DNA from: Pelagibacterium halotolerans B2
GTDB taxonomy: Bacteria > Pseudomonadota > Alphaproteobacteria > Rhizobiales > Devosiaceae
DNA length: 64,000 nt
Direction: 5' to 3'
Assembly (NCBI RefSeq): GCF_000230555.1
Contig: NC_016078.1
Span: 2,294,001 to 2,358,000 of the forward strand
The position numbers were made by a program, and so were the translations under genes. Under the pieces are notes generated by a model. That model had not been told where the DNA came from and ran no database searches. It was given only the letters and a program-made list of their open reading frames with translations. The first letter of the stretch is position 1; each line of letters opens with the position of its first letter. This document shows positions 8,730-19,144 of the stretch, piece by piece.

Positions 8730-9499
8730 CCCCCGACCTCCACGAACCCGGCCTTGCCGTTCATGTGGAGGACCTCACGGTCTCCTACCAGTCAAAGCCG
8801 GTGCTCTGGGATATCGATTTCGATATCCCGCCCGGCGTCATGGCGGCAATTGTCGGGCCTAATGGCGCGGGCAAATCCACGCTGATCAAATCGATCCTCG
8901 ATCTGATAAGGCCCACCGCCGGCCACGTCACCATCCATGGCCGCCCCTATTCCGATCAGCGCCGCAAGGTCGGCTACGTCCCCCAACGCTCCAGCGTCGA
9001 TTGGGATTTCCCCACCACAGCCCTCGATGTCGTGACCATGGGGCTTTACGGCCAGCTCGGCTGGCTGCGACGCCCCGGCCGCACCGAACACGACAGGGCA
9101 ATGGCCGCGCTTGCCCGCGTCGGCATGTCCGATTTCGCCCACCGCCAGATCAGCCAGCTTTCCGGTGGCCAGCAACAGCGCGTGTTCATCGCCCGGGCGC
9201 TGGTACAGGATGCCGATGTCTATTTCCTCGACGAACCCATGGCCGGGGTCGACGCGACGACCGAACGCGCCATCGTCAAAATCCTCCACGCCCTGCGCGA
9301 TGCGGGCAAGACGGTGATCGTCGTCCACCACGATCTGCAGACCGTCCGCGATTATTTCGACTGGATGGTGATCTTGAACGTCCGCGTCATCGCACAGGGC
9401 CCGGTCTCCGAGGTCTATACCCCGGAAAACCTGCGCAAGGCCTATGGCGGCCAGATCGCGCTGATCGACCGCGACGCCACCCTCGAAACCGCCCCCTGA
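8726..9499 (+). CDS. Mn/Zn ABC transporter, ATP-binding protein
   Basis: Cytoplasmic ATPase of about 257 residues for the metal importer. It has Walker A GPNGAGKST, Q-loop VGYVPQRSS, signature LSGGQQQR and Walker B VYFLDEP followed by MAGVD, the form usual in the TroB/MntB/ZnuC group, and a switch His in VIVVHHD. I chose ATG 8726, which forms the ATGA overlap with the previous gene; ATG 8714 is also in frame. The first permease starts two bases after its stop. Confidence 0.9.
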   Translation: MTPDLHEPGLAVHVEDLTVSYQSKPVLWDIDFDIPPGVMAAIVGPNGAGKSTLIKSILDLIRPTAGHVTIHGRPYSDQRRKVGYVPQRSSVDWDFPTTALDVVTMGLYGQLGWLRRPGRTEHDRAMAALARVGMSDFAHRQISQLSGGQQQRVFIARALVQDADVYFLDEPMAGVDATTERAIVKILHALRDAGKTVIVVHHDLQTVRDYFDWMVILNVRVIAQGPVSEVYTPENLRKAYGGQIALIDRDATLETAP

Positions 9500-9501
9500 C
9501 A

Positions 9502-10623
9502 ATGTTTGCCCTTCTTTCCGATTACACGATCCAGAACGTCCTGATCGGCGCCGCGCTGCTCGGCATCGTTTCGGGCGTTCTGGGCAGTTTCGCGGTGTTG
9601 CGGCGGCAATCGCTGCTCGGCGACACGCTCTCGCACGCCGCCCTGCCCGGCATCTGCCTGGGGTTCCTGATCGCCGGAACGCGCAGCCTTCCGGCCATTC
9701 TTGTCGGTGCGCTGATCACCGGCGCGCTGGCGGCGCTGATCGTCCTCGCGCTCAGCCGCACCACACGGCTCAAGACCGATTCGAGCCTTGGCATCGTTCT
9801 CTCGATCTTTTTTGCCCTCGGCATCGTGCTTTTGACATTCATCCAGAACGCCGGCAACGCCGCCCAGGGCGGCCTCGAATCCTTCCTGTTCGGTCAGGCC
9901 GCCGCCATCCTGCGCTCCGATCTCTACGTCATGGGCGCTATCGCCATCGTCGCGCTGGCGCTGGTCGCCCTGTTCTGGAAGGAGTTCAAACTCATCACCT
10001 TCGATCCGAGCTATGGCCGAACGCTGGGCCTGCCGGTCCTCGCGCTCGAAGCGGGACTGACCACGATGATCGCGCTGGCCGTGGTGATCGGGTTGCAGAT
10101 GGTCGGCGTGGTCTTGATGGCGGCCATGATCATCGCCCCCGCCGTCGCGGCCCGGCAATGGACCAACCGGCTCGGCACCATGGTCGGCCTCGCCGCCCTG
10201 TTCGGCATGATCTCGGGGGTGTTCGGCGCCCTTGTCAGCGCCACCGGCAGGGGTCTGGCCACCGGCCCACTAATCGTGCTTGCCGTATCGGCCATCGTGG
10301 TCATATCGCTGGTTTTCGCGCCCGAACGCGGGCTGCTGCCCGCCCTGCTGCGCCAGCGCGAAAACAGCAAGAGCCTGCGCGGCCGCCGCGTTCTGGCAAC
10401 GCTTTATCGCCTCGCCGCCGAACACAACGACCCCGCCTATCCCGCCGAGCAGAAAATGCTCGACGCCTATCACGGCACAGGCACCGCCTCCGCGCTCAGG
10501 CGCCTGCAATCGCGCGGTCTGGTCGCCGCCACCCGGCATCACCCCGAACCCACGCCTCACTGGACATTGACCGAGACCGGCATCGCCGAGGCCCGGTCCG
10601 ATCTGGGAGGGGCCAGCCAATGA
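9502..10623 (+). CDS. Mn/Zn ABC transporter permease fused to a DtxR-like winged helix
   Basis: Membrane subunit of the ABC-3 family, 373 residues. Residues 1 to about 280 hold eight or so hydrophobic helices with the family motif GDTLSHAALPGICLGF. From about 284 to 373 a soluble tail follows (RQRENSKSLRGRRVLATLYR, then ASALRRLQSRGLVAAT and WTLTETG), which looks like the winged helix of DtxR/MntR repressors. Typical permeases of this family stop near residue 280-290. Its stop overlaps the next permease start (ATGA). The tail could sense cytoplasmic metal and gate transport, or bind DNA; both are inference. Confidence 0.85.
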   Translation: MFALLSDYTIQNVLIGAALLGIVSGVLGSFAVLRRQSLLGDTLSHAALPGICLGFLIAGTRSLPAILVGALITGALAALIVLALSRTTRLKTDSSLGIVLSIFFALGIVLLTFIQNAGNAAQGGLESFLFGQAAAILRSDLYVMGAIAIVALALVALFWKEFKLITFDPSYGRTLGLPVLALEAGLTTMIALAVVIGLQMVGVVLMAAMIIAPAVAARQWTNRLGTMVGLAALFGMISGVFGALVSATGRGLATGPLIVLAVSAIVVISLVFAPERGLLPALLRQRENSKSLRGRRVLATLYRLAAEHNDPAYPAEQKMLDAYHGTGTASALRRLQSRGLVAATRHHPEPTPHWTLTETGIAEARSDLGGASQ

Positions 10624-11768
10624 ACGCCATGCTGTCCGCCTTTTTCAATTCGCCCGATGCCATGATCATGCTCACCGGCGCGCTGGTCGGCATCGCCGCA
10701 TCGGTTCTGGGCACGTTCCTCATCCTGCGCGGCGCCTCGATGCTCTCGGACGCCATTTCCCATTCCATCGTTTTCGGGATCATCATTGTCTGGATGCTCA
10801 CCGGACAGGCCAGTGGCCCCGTTCAGATCATCGGCGCAGCGCTGACCGGACTGCTCACCGTGGCGCTGACCGAGCTCTTGACCGCCACCCGCCGCGTCAA
10901 GGCCGACGCCGCAATCGGGCTGGTCTTTCCGGCCCTGTTTTCCATCGGCGTCCTGCTCATCAACATCTATGCCCGCGACGTCCATATCGACCAGCACACC
11001 GTCCTGCTGGGCGAGATCGGCTTTGTCTGGCTCGATACCTATGAAATCGGCAATTATCTGGTGCCGCAGGCGGTGGTGTGGATGGGCGTGATGGCCTGTC
11101 TCAACCTCGCCTTCGTCACCCTGCTGTTCAAGGAATTAAAGCTCGCAACCTTCGATGCGGCGCTGGCCAAGGCGCTGGGCTTTGCCCCCGTCCTGCTGTC
11201 CTACGCGCTTCTGGCGCTGCTTTCGGGCACAGCGGTCGCCGCCTTCGATTCCGTGGGCGCAATCTTGTTCATAGCCTTCGTTATCGTGCCGCCTTCGGCA
11301 GCCTATCTTTTGACCGACCGCCTCTCGCTGATGCTGGTTTACGGCGCCGCCATCGCCATCGTCTCTTCAATTGCAGGCTACTGGCTCGCTGTCGGTTTCA
11401 ACGTATCGATCGGCGGCATGATGGCGGTGATGACCGGCGTCTGTTTTATCGCCGCCCTCGCCTTCGGCCCGCGTTACGGCCTGATCGCCCAGGACGCCCG
11501 CCGCCGGGCGCGGGTCGCTGAAAACGCAGCCCGCACCCTGGCCGTGCATCTGTTCAACCATGAGAACGACCCCCAGGCCAAAGAGGAGAATGTCGCCGCC
11601 GCTTTACGCGACCATCTCCACTGGAGCCAGGCCAAATCCCACGCCATCCTCGCAAAATCCCTCGCCGACGGCCTGGTCACCCGAGCCGGCGACACGCTCC
11701 TCCTCACCGACAAGGGCCGCACCGCCGCCCGCGAGGTGCTGGAGCCCTGGGCGCGCGGCGGCGGTTGA
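10620..11768 (+). CDS. Second Mn/Zn ABC permease, also with a C-terminal winged helix
   Basis: Second membrane subunit of the ABC-3 family, 382 residues. The membrane part carries GASMLSDAISHSIVFGI, the family loop, and ends near residue 285 (GPRYGLIA). The tail (about 285-382) again resembles a DtxR-type winged helix, with LFNHENDPQAKEENVAAALR, then SHAILAKSLADGLVTR and LLLTDKGRTAAREVLE. The two tails are similar in layout but clearly diverged in sequence, so the fusion predates a recent duplication. Last gene of the four-gene operon; the 76 bp to the convergent gene downstream show no clear terminator. Confidence 0.85.
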   Translation: MNAMLSAFFNSPDAMIMLTGALVGIAASVLGTFLILRGASMLSDAISHSIVFGIIIVWMLTGQASGPVQIIGAALTGLLTVALTELLTATRRVKADAAIGLVFPALFSIGVLLINIYARDVHIDQHTVLLGEIGFVWLDTYEIGNYLVPQAVVWMGVMACLNLAFVTLLFKELKLATFDAALAKALGFAPVLLSYALLALLSGTAVAAFDSVGAILFIAFVIVPPSAAYLLTDRLSLMLVYGAAIAIVSSIAGYWLAVGFNVSIGGMMAVMTGVCFIAALAFGPRYGLIAQDARRRARVAENAARTLAVHLFNHENDPQAKEENVAAALRDHLHWSQAKSHAILAKSLADGLVTRAGDTLLLTDKGRTAAREVLEPWARGGG

Positions 11769-11844
11769 GGTCTGGGTGGTGGCAGCTACCGCCGTCAAGG
11801 CCCCCTCAATCAACCTCTCCATCTATCCCCCCAAGCCCCGCCAG

Positions 11845-13806
<1,962 letters not shown>

Positions 13807-13837
13807 TATCTCCCTCCCTCACGCCATTCCGGCAACT

Positions 13838-13940
13838 AGAGCGTGTCCAGCAAAAGTGGAAACGGTTTTGCGGTTCGGACACGCGATAAAACAAAGGCTT
13901 AGAGCCAGGGATTTGATTCAATCAAATCCTGAACGGCTCT
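13838..13940 (-). repeat. 103-bp dispersed repeat with two hairpins, copy 1
   Basis: The reverse complement matches 63174-63276 at about 101 of 103 positions. The unit has two nested inverted repeats: AGAGCC with GGCTCT around GGATTTGATT/AATCAAATCC, and CGTGTCC with GGACACG around an A/C-rich loop. It is non-coding and has no flanking transposase. It sits in the 352-bp gap between the acetoacetate-CoA ligase and thiolase genes. Confidence 0.9.
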
Positions 13941-13971
13941 AAAGCCAACTCTGCGTTCACACCTCAGGCAC

Positions 13972-14114
13972 CCAGTGTACTGGACCCCGGCTCGGTGGCC
14001 GGGGTGACGACGGTTGATAGGCAAGGCCGAGACAAGTGCCCTTGCCCTCGAACTGATCCCCCAACGCCGGCCCACCCCCGTCATCCCGGGCGAAGACCCG
14101 GGACCCAGTACCTG
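13972..14114. repeat. Pair of inverted REP-like palindromes
   Basis: Copy a (13972-14010) contains CCAGTGTACTGGACCCCGG followed by a GGCCGGGGTGACGAC end. Copy b (14080-14114) is the same type in reverse, with GTCATCCCGGGCGAAGACCC, then GGGACCCAGTACCTGG. Each copy folds through its CCCGGG-type arms and the two are inverted around 69 bp. This resembles the GTCATNCCCGGG family of intergenic repeats common in alphaproteobacteria. Confidence 0.7.
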
Positions 14115-14158
14115 GAGCGCCGGAAATCCCTTCCGCGCCGCTCCGACGTAGGGCATCT

Positions 14159-15334
14159 CTACCGCTCCACACACATCGCAATACCCATGCCACCGCCGAT
14201 GCACAGCGTTGCAACGCCGCGCTTTACGTCCCGTCGCGCCATCTCGTGCAGCAGCGTCACCAGAACCCGTGCGCCCGAAGCACCAATGGGGTGGCCCAGC
14301 GCGATGGCGCCGCCATTGACGTTGACCCTTTCGGGATCGACATCGAGTTCACCGACCACCGCAAGGCTTTGCGCGGCAAACGCCTCATTGGCTTCCCACA
14401 GGTCCACATCGGCAACGCTCCACCCTGCCTTCTCCAGCGCCTTGCGTGAGGCCGGAATCGGCCCCAGGCCCATGACATCGGGATCGAGCCCCGCCGTCGC
14501 CCAGCTCACGATCCGCGCCAGAGACTTCGCGCCGTGCTCGGCGAGCGCCGCCTCCGACATCAGGACCAGCGCGGCGGCACCGTCATTTATCCCTGAGGAA
14601 TTTCCCGCCGTTACTGTCCCGTCCTTTTCAAACGCCGGGCGCAGCTTTTCCATGCTTTCAAGACTTGCGTCGTGCCGGATGAATTCGTCCTGATCGACAA
14701 CCGTCTCACCCTTGCGCCCGGCAATGGTGACGGGCACGATCTCACCGGAAAATTTTCCTGCCCTTTGCGCCGCCGATGCCCGTTGTTGCGAACGCAGGGC
14801 GAACTGATCCTGCTGCTCGCGGGTCAGCCCGCACTGGCGTACGACATTTTCCGCGGTCACCCCCATGGCCATTTTCCCGAAAGCATCGGTCAGCCCGTCA
14901 CGCATCACGGTATCGATGAAACCGACATCGCCCAGCTTGGTCCCCGAGCGCAGATAAGCGGCGTGGGGGGCACGGCTCATCGATTCCTGTCCGCCGGCCA
15001 GCACCACATCCGCATCGCCCAGCCCGATCTGCTGGGCACCCAGCGCCACAGCGCGAAGCCCCGATCCGCACACCTGATTGACCACGAACGCGGTTGCCCC
15101 ATCAGCCATTCCGGCCAGCCGTGCCATCTGGCGCGCCGGGTTCATCCCCGCCGCTGCGGTCAGCACCTGCCCCATGATCGCCTCCTCGACATGCTCGGGC
15201 GAAATCCCCGCATCGGCGATCGCCGCCTTGGCCGCAACGGCACCCAATTCATGGGCGGCAAGCGCCGAAAGGCTTCCATTGAGCGATCCGATGGGTGTGC
15301 GCCGCGCGGCGGCGATGTGGATCTGGGGCGCCAT
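14159..15334 (-). CDS. Acetyl-CoA C-acetyltransferase (thiolase)
   Basis: Biosynthetic/degradative thiolase of 391 residues. The acyl-accepting Cys is at about 89 in [11 protein letters not shown], the conserved His is in [18 protein letters not shown], and the C-terminal active-site Cys is in [12 protein letters not shown]. Length and sequence fit the AtoB/PhaA group. ATG 15334 is chosen because GGAGGAG lies upstream; an in-frame start at 15412 would overlap the regulator on the other strand. With the neighbouring acetoacetate-CoA ligase it forms an acetoacetate utilisation pair. Confidence 0.92.
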   Translation of the reverse strand: MAPQIHIAAARRTPIGSLNGSLSALAAHELGAVAAKAAIADAGISPEHVEEAIMGQVLTAAAGMNPARQMARLAGMADGATAFVVNQVCGSGLRAVALGAQQIGLGDADVVLAGGQESMSRAPHAAYLRSGTKLGDVGFIDTVMRDGLTDAFGKMAMGVTAENVVRQCGLTREQQDQFALRSQQRASAAQRAGKFSGEIVPVTIAGRKGETVVDQDEFIRHDASLESMEKLRPAFEKDGTVTAGNSSGINDGAAALVLMSEAALAEHGAKSLARIVSWATAGLDPDVMGLGPIPASRKALEKAGWSVADVDLWEANEAFAAQSLAVVGELDVDPERVNVNGGAIALGHPIGASGARVLVTLLHEMARRDVKRGVATLCIGGGMGIAMCVER

Positions 15335-15394
15335 GATGGTCTCCTCCATTGGGCGTAGGGGGTCAGTGTACCGGGTGTACATTGGGCGTCCAAA

Positions 15395-15410
15395 GACGTA
15401 TTTATACGTC
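15395..15410. promoter_or_regulatory. Palindrome directly before the PAS-LuxR gene
   Basis: GACGTATTTATACGTC is a perfect 6-4-6 inverted repeat ending one base before the ATG at 15411, in the 76-bp divergent region with the thiolase gene. Autoregulation by the LuxR-type protein is a guess from position. Confidence 0.5.
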
Positions 15411-15974
15411 ATGGATCACACCAGCCTTCACTTCGCTCTCGATGACCTGCCCGTCCCGATGGTCTATGCGACCCATCGGATTATCCGACAGGTCAATTCC
15501 GCTTTTGCCAGTCTTTTCGGGTATTTACCCGAAGAACTGGCCGACCGGAGCTTCAAGATGCTCTATCCCGGCGTCGCCGATTTCGTGATGGTAGGAGATC
15601 TCTGGCGCACCAATTTTTCGGGCGGCCGCACCTATGCCGACGAGCGCATCATGGCCCACCGCGACGGCACCCGCTTCTGGTGCCGGGCACGCGGTAAGTC
15701 CATGATTTTAAACGATCCTTTCGCCCGCGCCGTCTATTGCTTCGATCCCATCGCGCGCCCGGTCGATGTCCATAGACATGCCCTCACCCCGCGCCAGAAC
15801 CAGATCCTCACCCTGGTCGCACAGGGCAAGACAAACGCCGAAATCGCCCGGGAACTGGGCCTTTCGCCGCGCAGCGTCGAGACCCATCGCTATCGCATGA
15901 CGCGACAGCTCGGACTGAAAAATACCGCCGAACTCGTCAGTTGGTTCGCCCTTACTGTACCAGTATCGCCCTGA
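15411..15974 (+). CDS. PAS-domain LuxR-family transcriptional regulator
   Basis: Regulator of 187 residues. Residues up to about 110 look like a PAS sensor ([20 protein letters not shown], then [19 protein letters not shown]). The C-terminal part is a LuxR/GerE helix-turn-helix: [20 protein letters not shown] then [18 protein letters not shown]. The short form is similar to orphan PAS-LuxR proteins, whose ligand is usually unknown. It is divergent from the thiolase gene, a candidate target. The last 23 bp overlap the convergent glycerate kinase gene. Confidence 0.85.
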   Translation: MDHTSLHFALDDLPVPMVYATHRIIRQVNSAFASLFGYLPEELADRSFKMLYPGVADFVMVGDLWRTNFSGGRTYADERIMAHRDGTRFWCRARGKSMILNDPFARAVYCFDPIARPVDVHRHALTPRQNQILTLVAQGKTNAEIARELGLSPRSVETHRYRMTRQLGLKNTAELVSWFALTVPVSP

Positions 15975-17223
15975 AATCATTGACATTTGTTCCGGTCGGT
16001 CCCGTCACGAACAGGTCCCCAATGGCCGAAAACCCGCTCCAGGCATCATGTCCGGCCAGCACCTTGTTTGGATCCAGCCCCGCGGCGCGCATACGCGCAA
16101 AACTCCCGCCATCGGCGAACGCCCCGGCATTGTCCTCGGACCCGTCGATCCCGTCGGTGTCCGCCGCCAGCGCATCGATCCCCTCAACCCCTTGAATCGA
16201 CTTGGCGAAAGCCAGAAGAAACTCGGTATTCCGTCCGCCCTTTCCATAGGTTCCGCCGGCCAGGCTGACCGTCGTTTCACCCCCGGACAGCATCACCACC
16301 GGCCTTGAGAACGGGCGCCCGAACCCGGCGATCTCCCGTGCCATCGCCCCATGCATCCCCGCGATGTCGCGCGCTTCGCCTTCGATGCAATCGGACAGAA
16401 TGACCGCGGGAATGCCCTTTTCCAGCGCCCGATGCGCTGCCGCTTCAAGTGCCAGCCGCGCCGAAGCAATGACCGAAACGCTGTTGCGGGCAAAGTCAGG
16501 ATCGTCGGGCGAGGGTGCCATCGCGGCCGGCGAGCGCAGATGCGCCAGCACCGCCTCGGGCATATTCATTCGATAATGTTTAATTATTTCAAGTGCTTCT
16601 CCGGGCGTCGAACGGCTCGCGATCGTTGGCCCCGATGCAACGCTCGCGGCATCATCGCCCGCCACGTCGGAGACGATGAGGGAAACGACCCGTGCCGGCG
16701 CTGCCGCCTTGGCCAACCGCCCCCCCTTGATGCCAGAGACATGCTTGCGCACCACATTCATGGCGCCGATGGGCGCCCCGGAATCGAGAAGGGCCTTGTT
16801 GACGGCAATTTCGTCCTCGAAGAACAGATCGCCGCCCGGCATGGGCAGCAGCGACGATCCACCGCCCGAAATCAAGGCGATGACCAGATCGTCCGCGCTC
16901 AACCCCCGCACAGCGTCGAGCACCGCCTGCGCCCCGGCCAACCCCGCCTTGTCGGGCACCGGGTGAGCAGCCTGGAGCACCTTGATCCGGCGCGTAGAAC
17001 CGATCTCTCCGTGCCGGTCGACGACCACCCCCTCAAGCGGGCCGTCCCACAACGCTTCCAGCGCCGCAGCCATTGCGCTGGCTGCCTTGCCGGCCCCAAC
17101 CACGATGGTGCGGCCCCGCGGCCGTTCGGGCAGATGGGCCGCGATCGTATCGTGCGGATCGGCGGCCCGAACCGCGCAATCGAACAATTCGCTCAGAAAA
17201 CCGCGCGGATCGGAAATCGTCAT
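15952..17223 (-). CDS. Glycerate 2-kinase (MOFRL family)
   Basis: About 423 residues, phosphorylating D-glycerate to 2-phosphoglycerate; family members were long annotated as hydroxypyruvate reductase (TtuD/GckA). Diagnostic stretches are VVGAGKAASAMAAALE near the N-terminus, ALISGGGSSLLPMPGGD, RKHVSGIKGGRLAKAAAPA, IVSDVAGDDAASVASGPT, and the MOFRL end GTYGKGGRNTEFLLAFA followed by DTDGIDGSEDNAGA. ATG 17223 is taken, with GGGGG upstream; an in-frame start at 17265 would add 14 residues. Neighbours give no pathway context. Confidence 0.88.
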   Translation of the reverse strand: MTISDPRGFLSELFDCAVRAADPHDTIAAHLPERPRGRTIVVGAGKAASAMAAALEALWDGPLEGVVVDRHGEIGSTRRIKVLQAAHPVPDKAGLAGAQAVLDAVRGLSADDLVIALISGGGSSLLPMPGGDLFFEDEIAVNKALLDSGAPIGAMNVVRKHVSGIKGGRLAKAAAPARVVSLIVSDVAGDDAASVASGPTIASRSTPGEALEIIKHYRMNMPEAVLAHLRSPAAMAPSPDDPDFARNSVSVIASARLALEAAAHRALEKGIPAVILSDCIEGEARDIAGMHGAMAREIAGFGRPFSRPVVMLSGGETTVSLAGGTYGKGGRNTEFLLAFAKSIQGVEGIDALAADTDGIDGSEDNAGAFADGGSFARMRAAGLDPNKVLAGHDAWSGFSAIGDLFVTGPTGTNVNDFRAILVQ

Positions 17224-17286
17224 GAAGCACCCCCGGCTTGCGTCAATGCCCCGGGTTTGCCCCATACACCCGCAGGATTCAACAGC

Positions 17287-17820
17287 TTACATGCGCTCTA
17301 TCATTCCTGCGAGTTCGTCGATCAGCCGGGCGCTCTCGAGAATCTTCTTCTCGTCAAACCCCGGCTTACGCGACGCAATGACCAGAACCTCGCGCAAATT
17401 GCCCATGGCACGTCGAAGCGGTGCCGGATCGGCACGATCCTTGGCTTCGGCCAACTCTTCCAGACGCGAACGCGCGGCGGCAAGCGGTTTTTCGTTCTCG
17501 GCAAGATGAGCCCTGCCCGCATCGGTGATTGCAAAGCTCTTGCGGGCACCATCGGTGCTGGTTTCCTCAACGAGACCCATTTCGAGCAGCAAAGACAGCG
17601 TCGGATAGATCATGCCGGGGCTCGGGGCATAGAGCCCGCCCGACAGGGCTTCGATCTCACGGATCAATTCATAGCCGTGCCGGGGCTGGCCGGTGATGAG
17701 ATCGAGCACGACAAGTTGCAGTTCGGCGGAATCAAAGACCCGGCCACGCCGCCCGCCCCGATGGTGGGGAAAAGGCCCGCCGGGACCGAAGCCGCGCCTG
17801 CCAAAATTATGCTCACGCAT
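17287..17820 (-). CDS. PadR family transcriptional regulator
   Basis: DNA-binding protein of 177 residues. A basic Gly/His/Arg-rich start (MREHNFGRRGFGPGG) leads into a PadR winged helix: FDSAELQLVVLDLITGQPRH then APSPGMIYPTLSLLLEMGLV and SFAITDAGRAHL. A coiled-coil-like C-terminal dimerisation helix follows. ATG 17820 has AGGAG seven bases upstream. It is 100 bp downstream of the hydroxycinnamate-type operon on the same strand. PadR proteins often answer to phenolic acids, so it may control that operon, but this N-terminal type also occurs in other contexts. Confidence 0.87.
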   Translation of the reverse strand: MREHNFGRRGFGPGGPFPHHRGGRRGRVFDSAELQLVVLDLITGQPRHGYELIREIEALSGGLYAPSPGMIYPTLSLLLEMGLVEETSTDGARKSFAITDAGRAHLAENEKPLAAARSRLEELAEAKDRADPAPLRRAMGNLREVLVIASRKPGFDEKKILESARLIDELAGMIERM

Positions 17821-17920
17821 TATCAAACTCCTGTTCAGTTGGGAGTAAGATATATTTTGACTGCATCATAAATTCAAGGGATGGCCGTCTTTTATTCCAG
17901 CCGCCCCCGCCTGGAGGCCC

Positions 17921-18694
17921 CTATCGAAACACCGGCTTGCGCTTTTGAAGAAACGCTTTGAGCCCTTCTTCCGCATCCGGGCCGGTCTGGCTGAGCGCTG
18001 CCGCAAGGCTTTCCGCATAGAGCCCGGCTTCAGGCGGCATGGAGGAAATGCGGGAGATGGCGTGGATGATGAACTGGTTGATGGTGGGGGAATTTCCGGC
18101 AATCCGTTCGGCCAGCTCGAACGCCTTGTCGAGCGCGCTTTCGTCGGAAAGCGCATAATGGGCAAGACCGATCCGCTCGCCGTCTGCGCCGGAATAGGTG
18201 CGCCCGGTCAGCATCATTTCCATGAGGCGATCTTCGCCGATGAGCTTTGCGATCCGCACCGAGCCGCCCCCGCCAACGAAAATGCCGCGCATGCCCTCGG
18301 GCATGCGGAACTGCACGCTCTCTTCGGCAACCCGAACGTGGCACGCGGCGGCCATCTCCAGCCCACCGCCCATGACCGCCCCGGTCAACGCGGCGACCAC
18401 CGGCACGCGGGCATATTGAATGGCATCCATAACCCGGTGCCAGTTGCGCGAATGGGCCATGACCTCGAGCGGCTCGCGCTGCACCTGCTCGGACAGATCG
18501 AGGCCCGATGAGAAGTGACCGCCGGCGCCGCTGATGACGATAGCGCGCGCGCTGTCGGGTATGTCGGCAAAGAACGCATCGAGCGCCGCAATCGTCGCAT
18601 CGTTGAGGGCGTTGCGTTTTTCAGGGCGATTGAGCGTCAGGTGGACAATGGTGCCCTTGCGGTCAATCGAGAGCACATCGGTGTCCTGAGCCAT
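17921..18694 (-). CDS. Enoyl-CoA hydratase/isomerase family protein
   Basis: Crotonase-fold enzyme of 257 residues, last gene of the feruloyl-CoA synthase operon. The oxyanion-hole loop is GAGGHFSSGLDL. Both glutamates used by true hydratases appear to be present: Glu113 in GGGLEMAAACHV and Glu133 in QFRMPEG, by motif alignment. Having both fits a beta-oxidation hydratase better than a hydratase/lyase that would release an aldehyde. Expected role is hydration of the side-chain double bond of a cinnamoyl-CoA. AGGGAAAG precedes the ATG. Confidence 0.85.
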   Translation of the reverse strand: MAQDTDVLSIDRKGTIVHLTLNRPEKRNALNDATIAALDAFFADIPDSARAIVISGAGGHFSSGLDLSEQVQREPLEVMAHSRNWHRVMDAIQYARVPVVAALTGAVMGGGLEMAAACHVRVAEESVQFRMPEGMRGIFVGGGGSVRIAKLIGEDRLMEMMLTGRTYSGADGERIGLAHYALSDESALDKAFELAERIAGNSPTINQFIIHAISRISSMPPEAGLYAESLAAALSQTGPDAEEGLKAFLQKRKPVFR

Positions 18695-18718
18695 GATCTT
18701 TCCCTTCTGGTCGATTGG

Positions 18719-19135
18719 TTAGCCGAGCGTCGCGCGCACATCGTCGGGGATCGGCAAAGAAATGATTTTTTCGCTGTCATGCGGATCGCGCCCCACCCAG
18801 ACACGCTTTTCATGGGCTTCGATGGCGATTTCGCCTTCGTTGAAAAGCGTATGGTGCACGCCGAAGCTGGATCGTCCGAGATCGGCTATTTCCGAGCGGA
18901 TTTCGACGATATCTCCAAACCGCGAGGGCCGGGAAAATTTCGCGCCCGTATCGACCATCGGGATGCCGACAATGCCGTGATGGGCAATCCAGTGACGCTT
19001 GTGCATCTTGAAAGCGGCGGACAAGAGGGCCGCCGTGGCGTTGTCGAAGAAGCGAAAATAATTGGGGTAATAGACAATGCCCGCCGGGTCGCAATCGCCG
19101 AACTGGATTTCAATTCTTGTGGTGTTGGAAAACAT
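18719..19135 (-). CDS. Hot-dog acyl-CoA thioesterase, 4-hydroxybenzoyl-CoA type
   Basis: Thioesterase of 138 residues with the signature IQFGDCDPAGIVYYPNYFRF, including the catalytic Asp of the 4-hydroxybenzoyl-CoA thioesterase family. In this operon it would release a free benzoate (for example 4-hydroxybenzoate or vanillate) from its CoA ester. ATG 19135 is preferred, with AGGAA upstream; a TTG two codons earlier is possible. It starts nine bases after the stop of the SDR gene. Confidence 0.85.
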   Translation of the reverse strand: MFSNTTRIEIQFGDCDPAGIVYYPNYFRFFDNATAALLSAAFKMHKRHWIAHHGIVGIPMVDTGAKFSRPSRFGDIVEIRSEIADLGRSSFGVHHTLFNEGEIAIEAHEKRVWVGRDPHDSEKIISLPIPDDVRATLG

Positions 19136-19144
19136 CGCCAATTC

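Noticed and set aside
16351-17871. 506-codon plus-strand open frame opposite glycerate kinase and PadR
   Set aside because: It spans two genes and the gap between them on the other strand and has no recognisable domain.
17921-18694. Hydratase/lyase of the vanillin-forming ferulate route
   Set aside because: The crotonase keeps both catalytic glutamates, and dehydrogenase, thiolase and thioesterase genes are present, which fits beta-oxidation better; not excluded without an assay.
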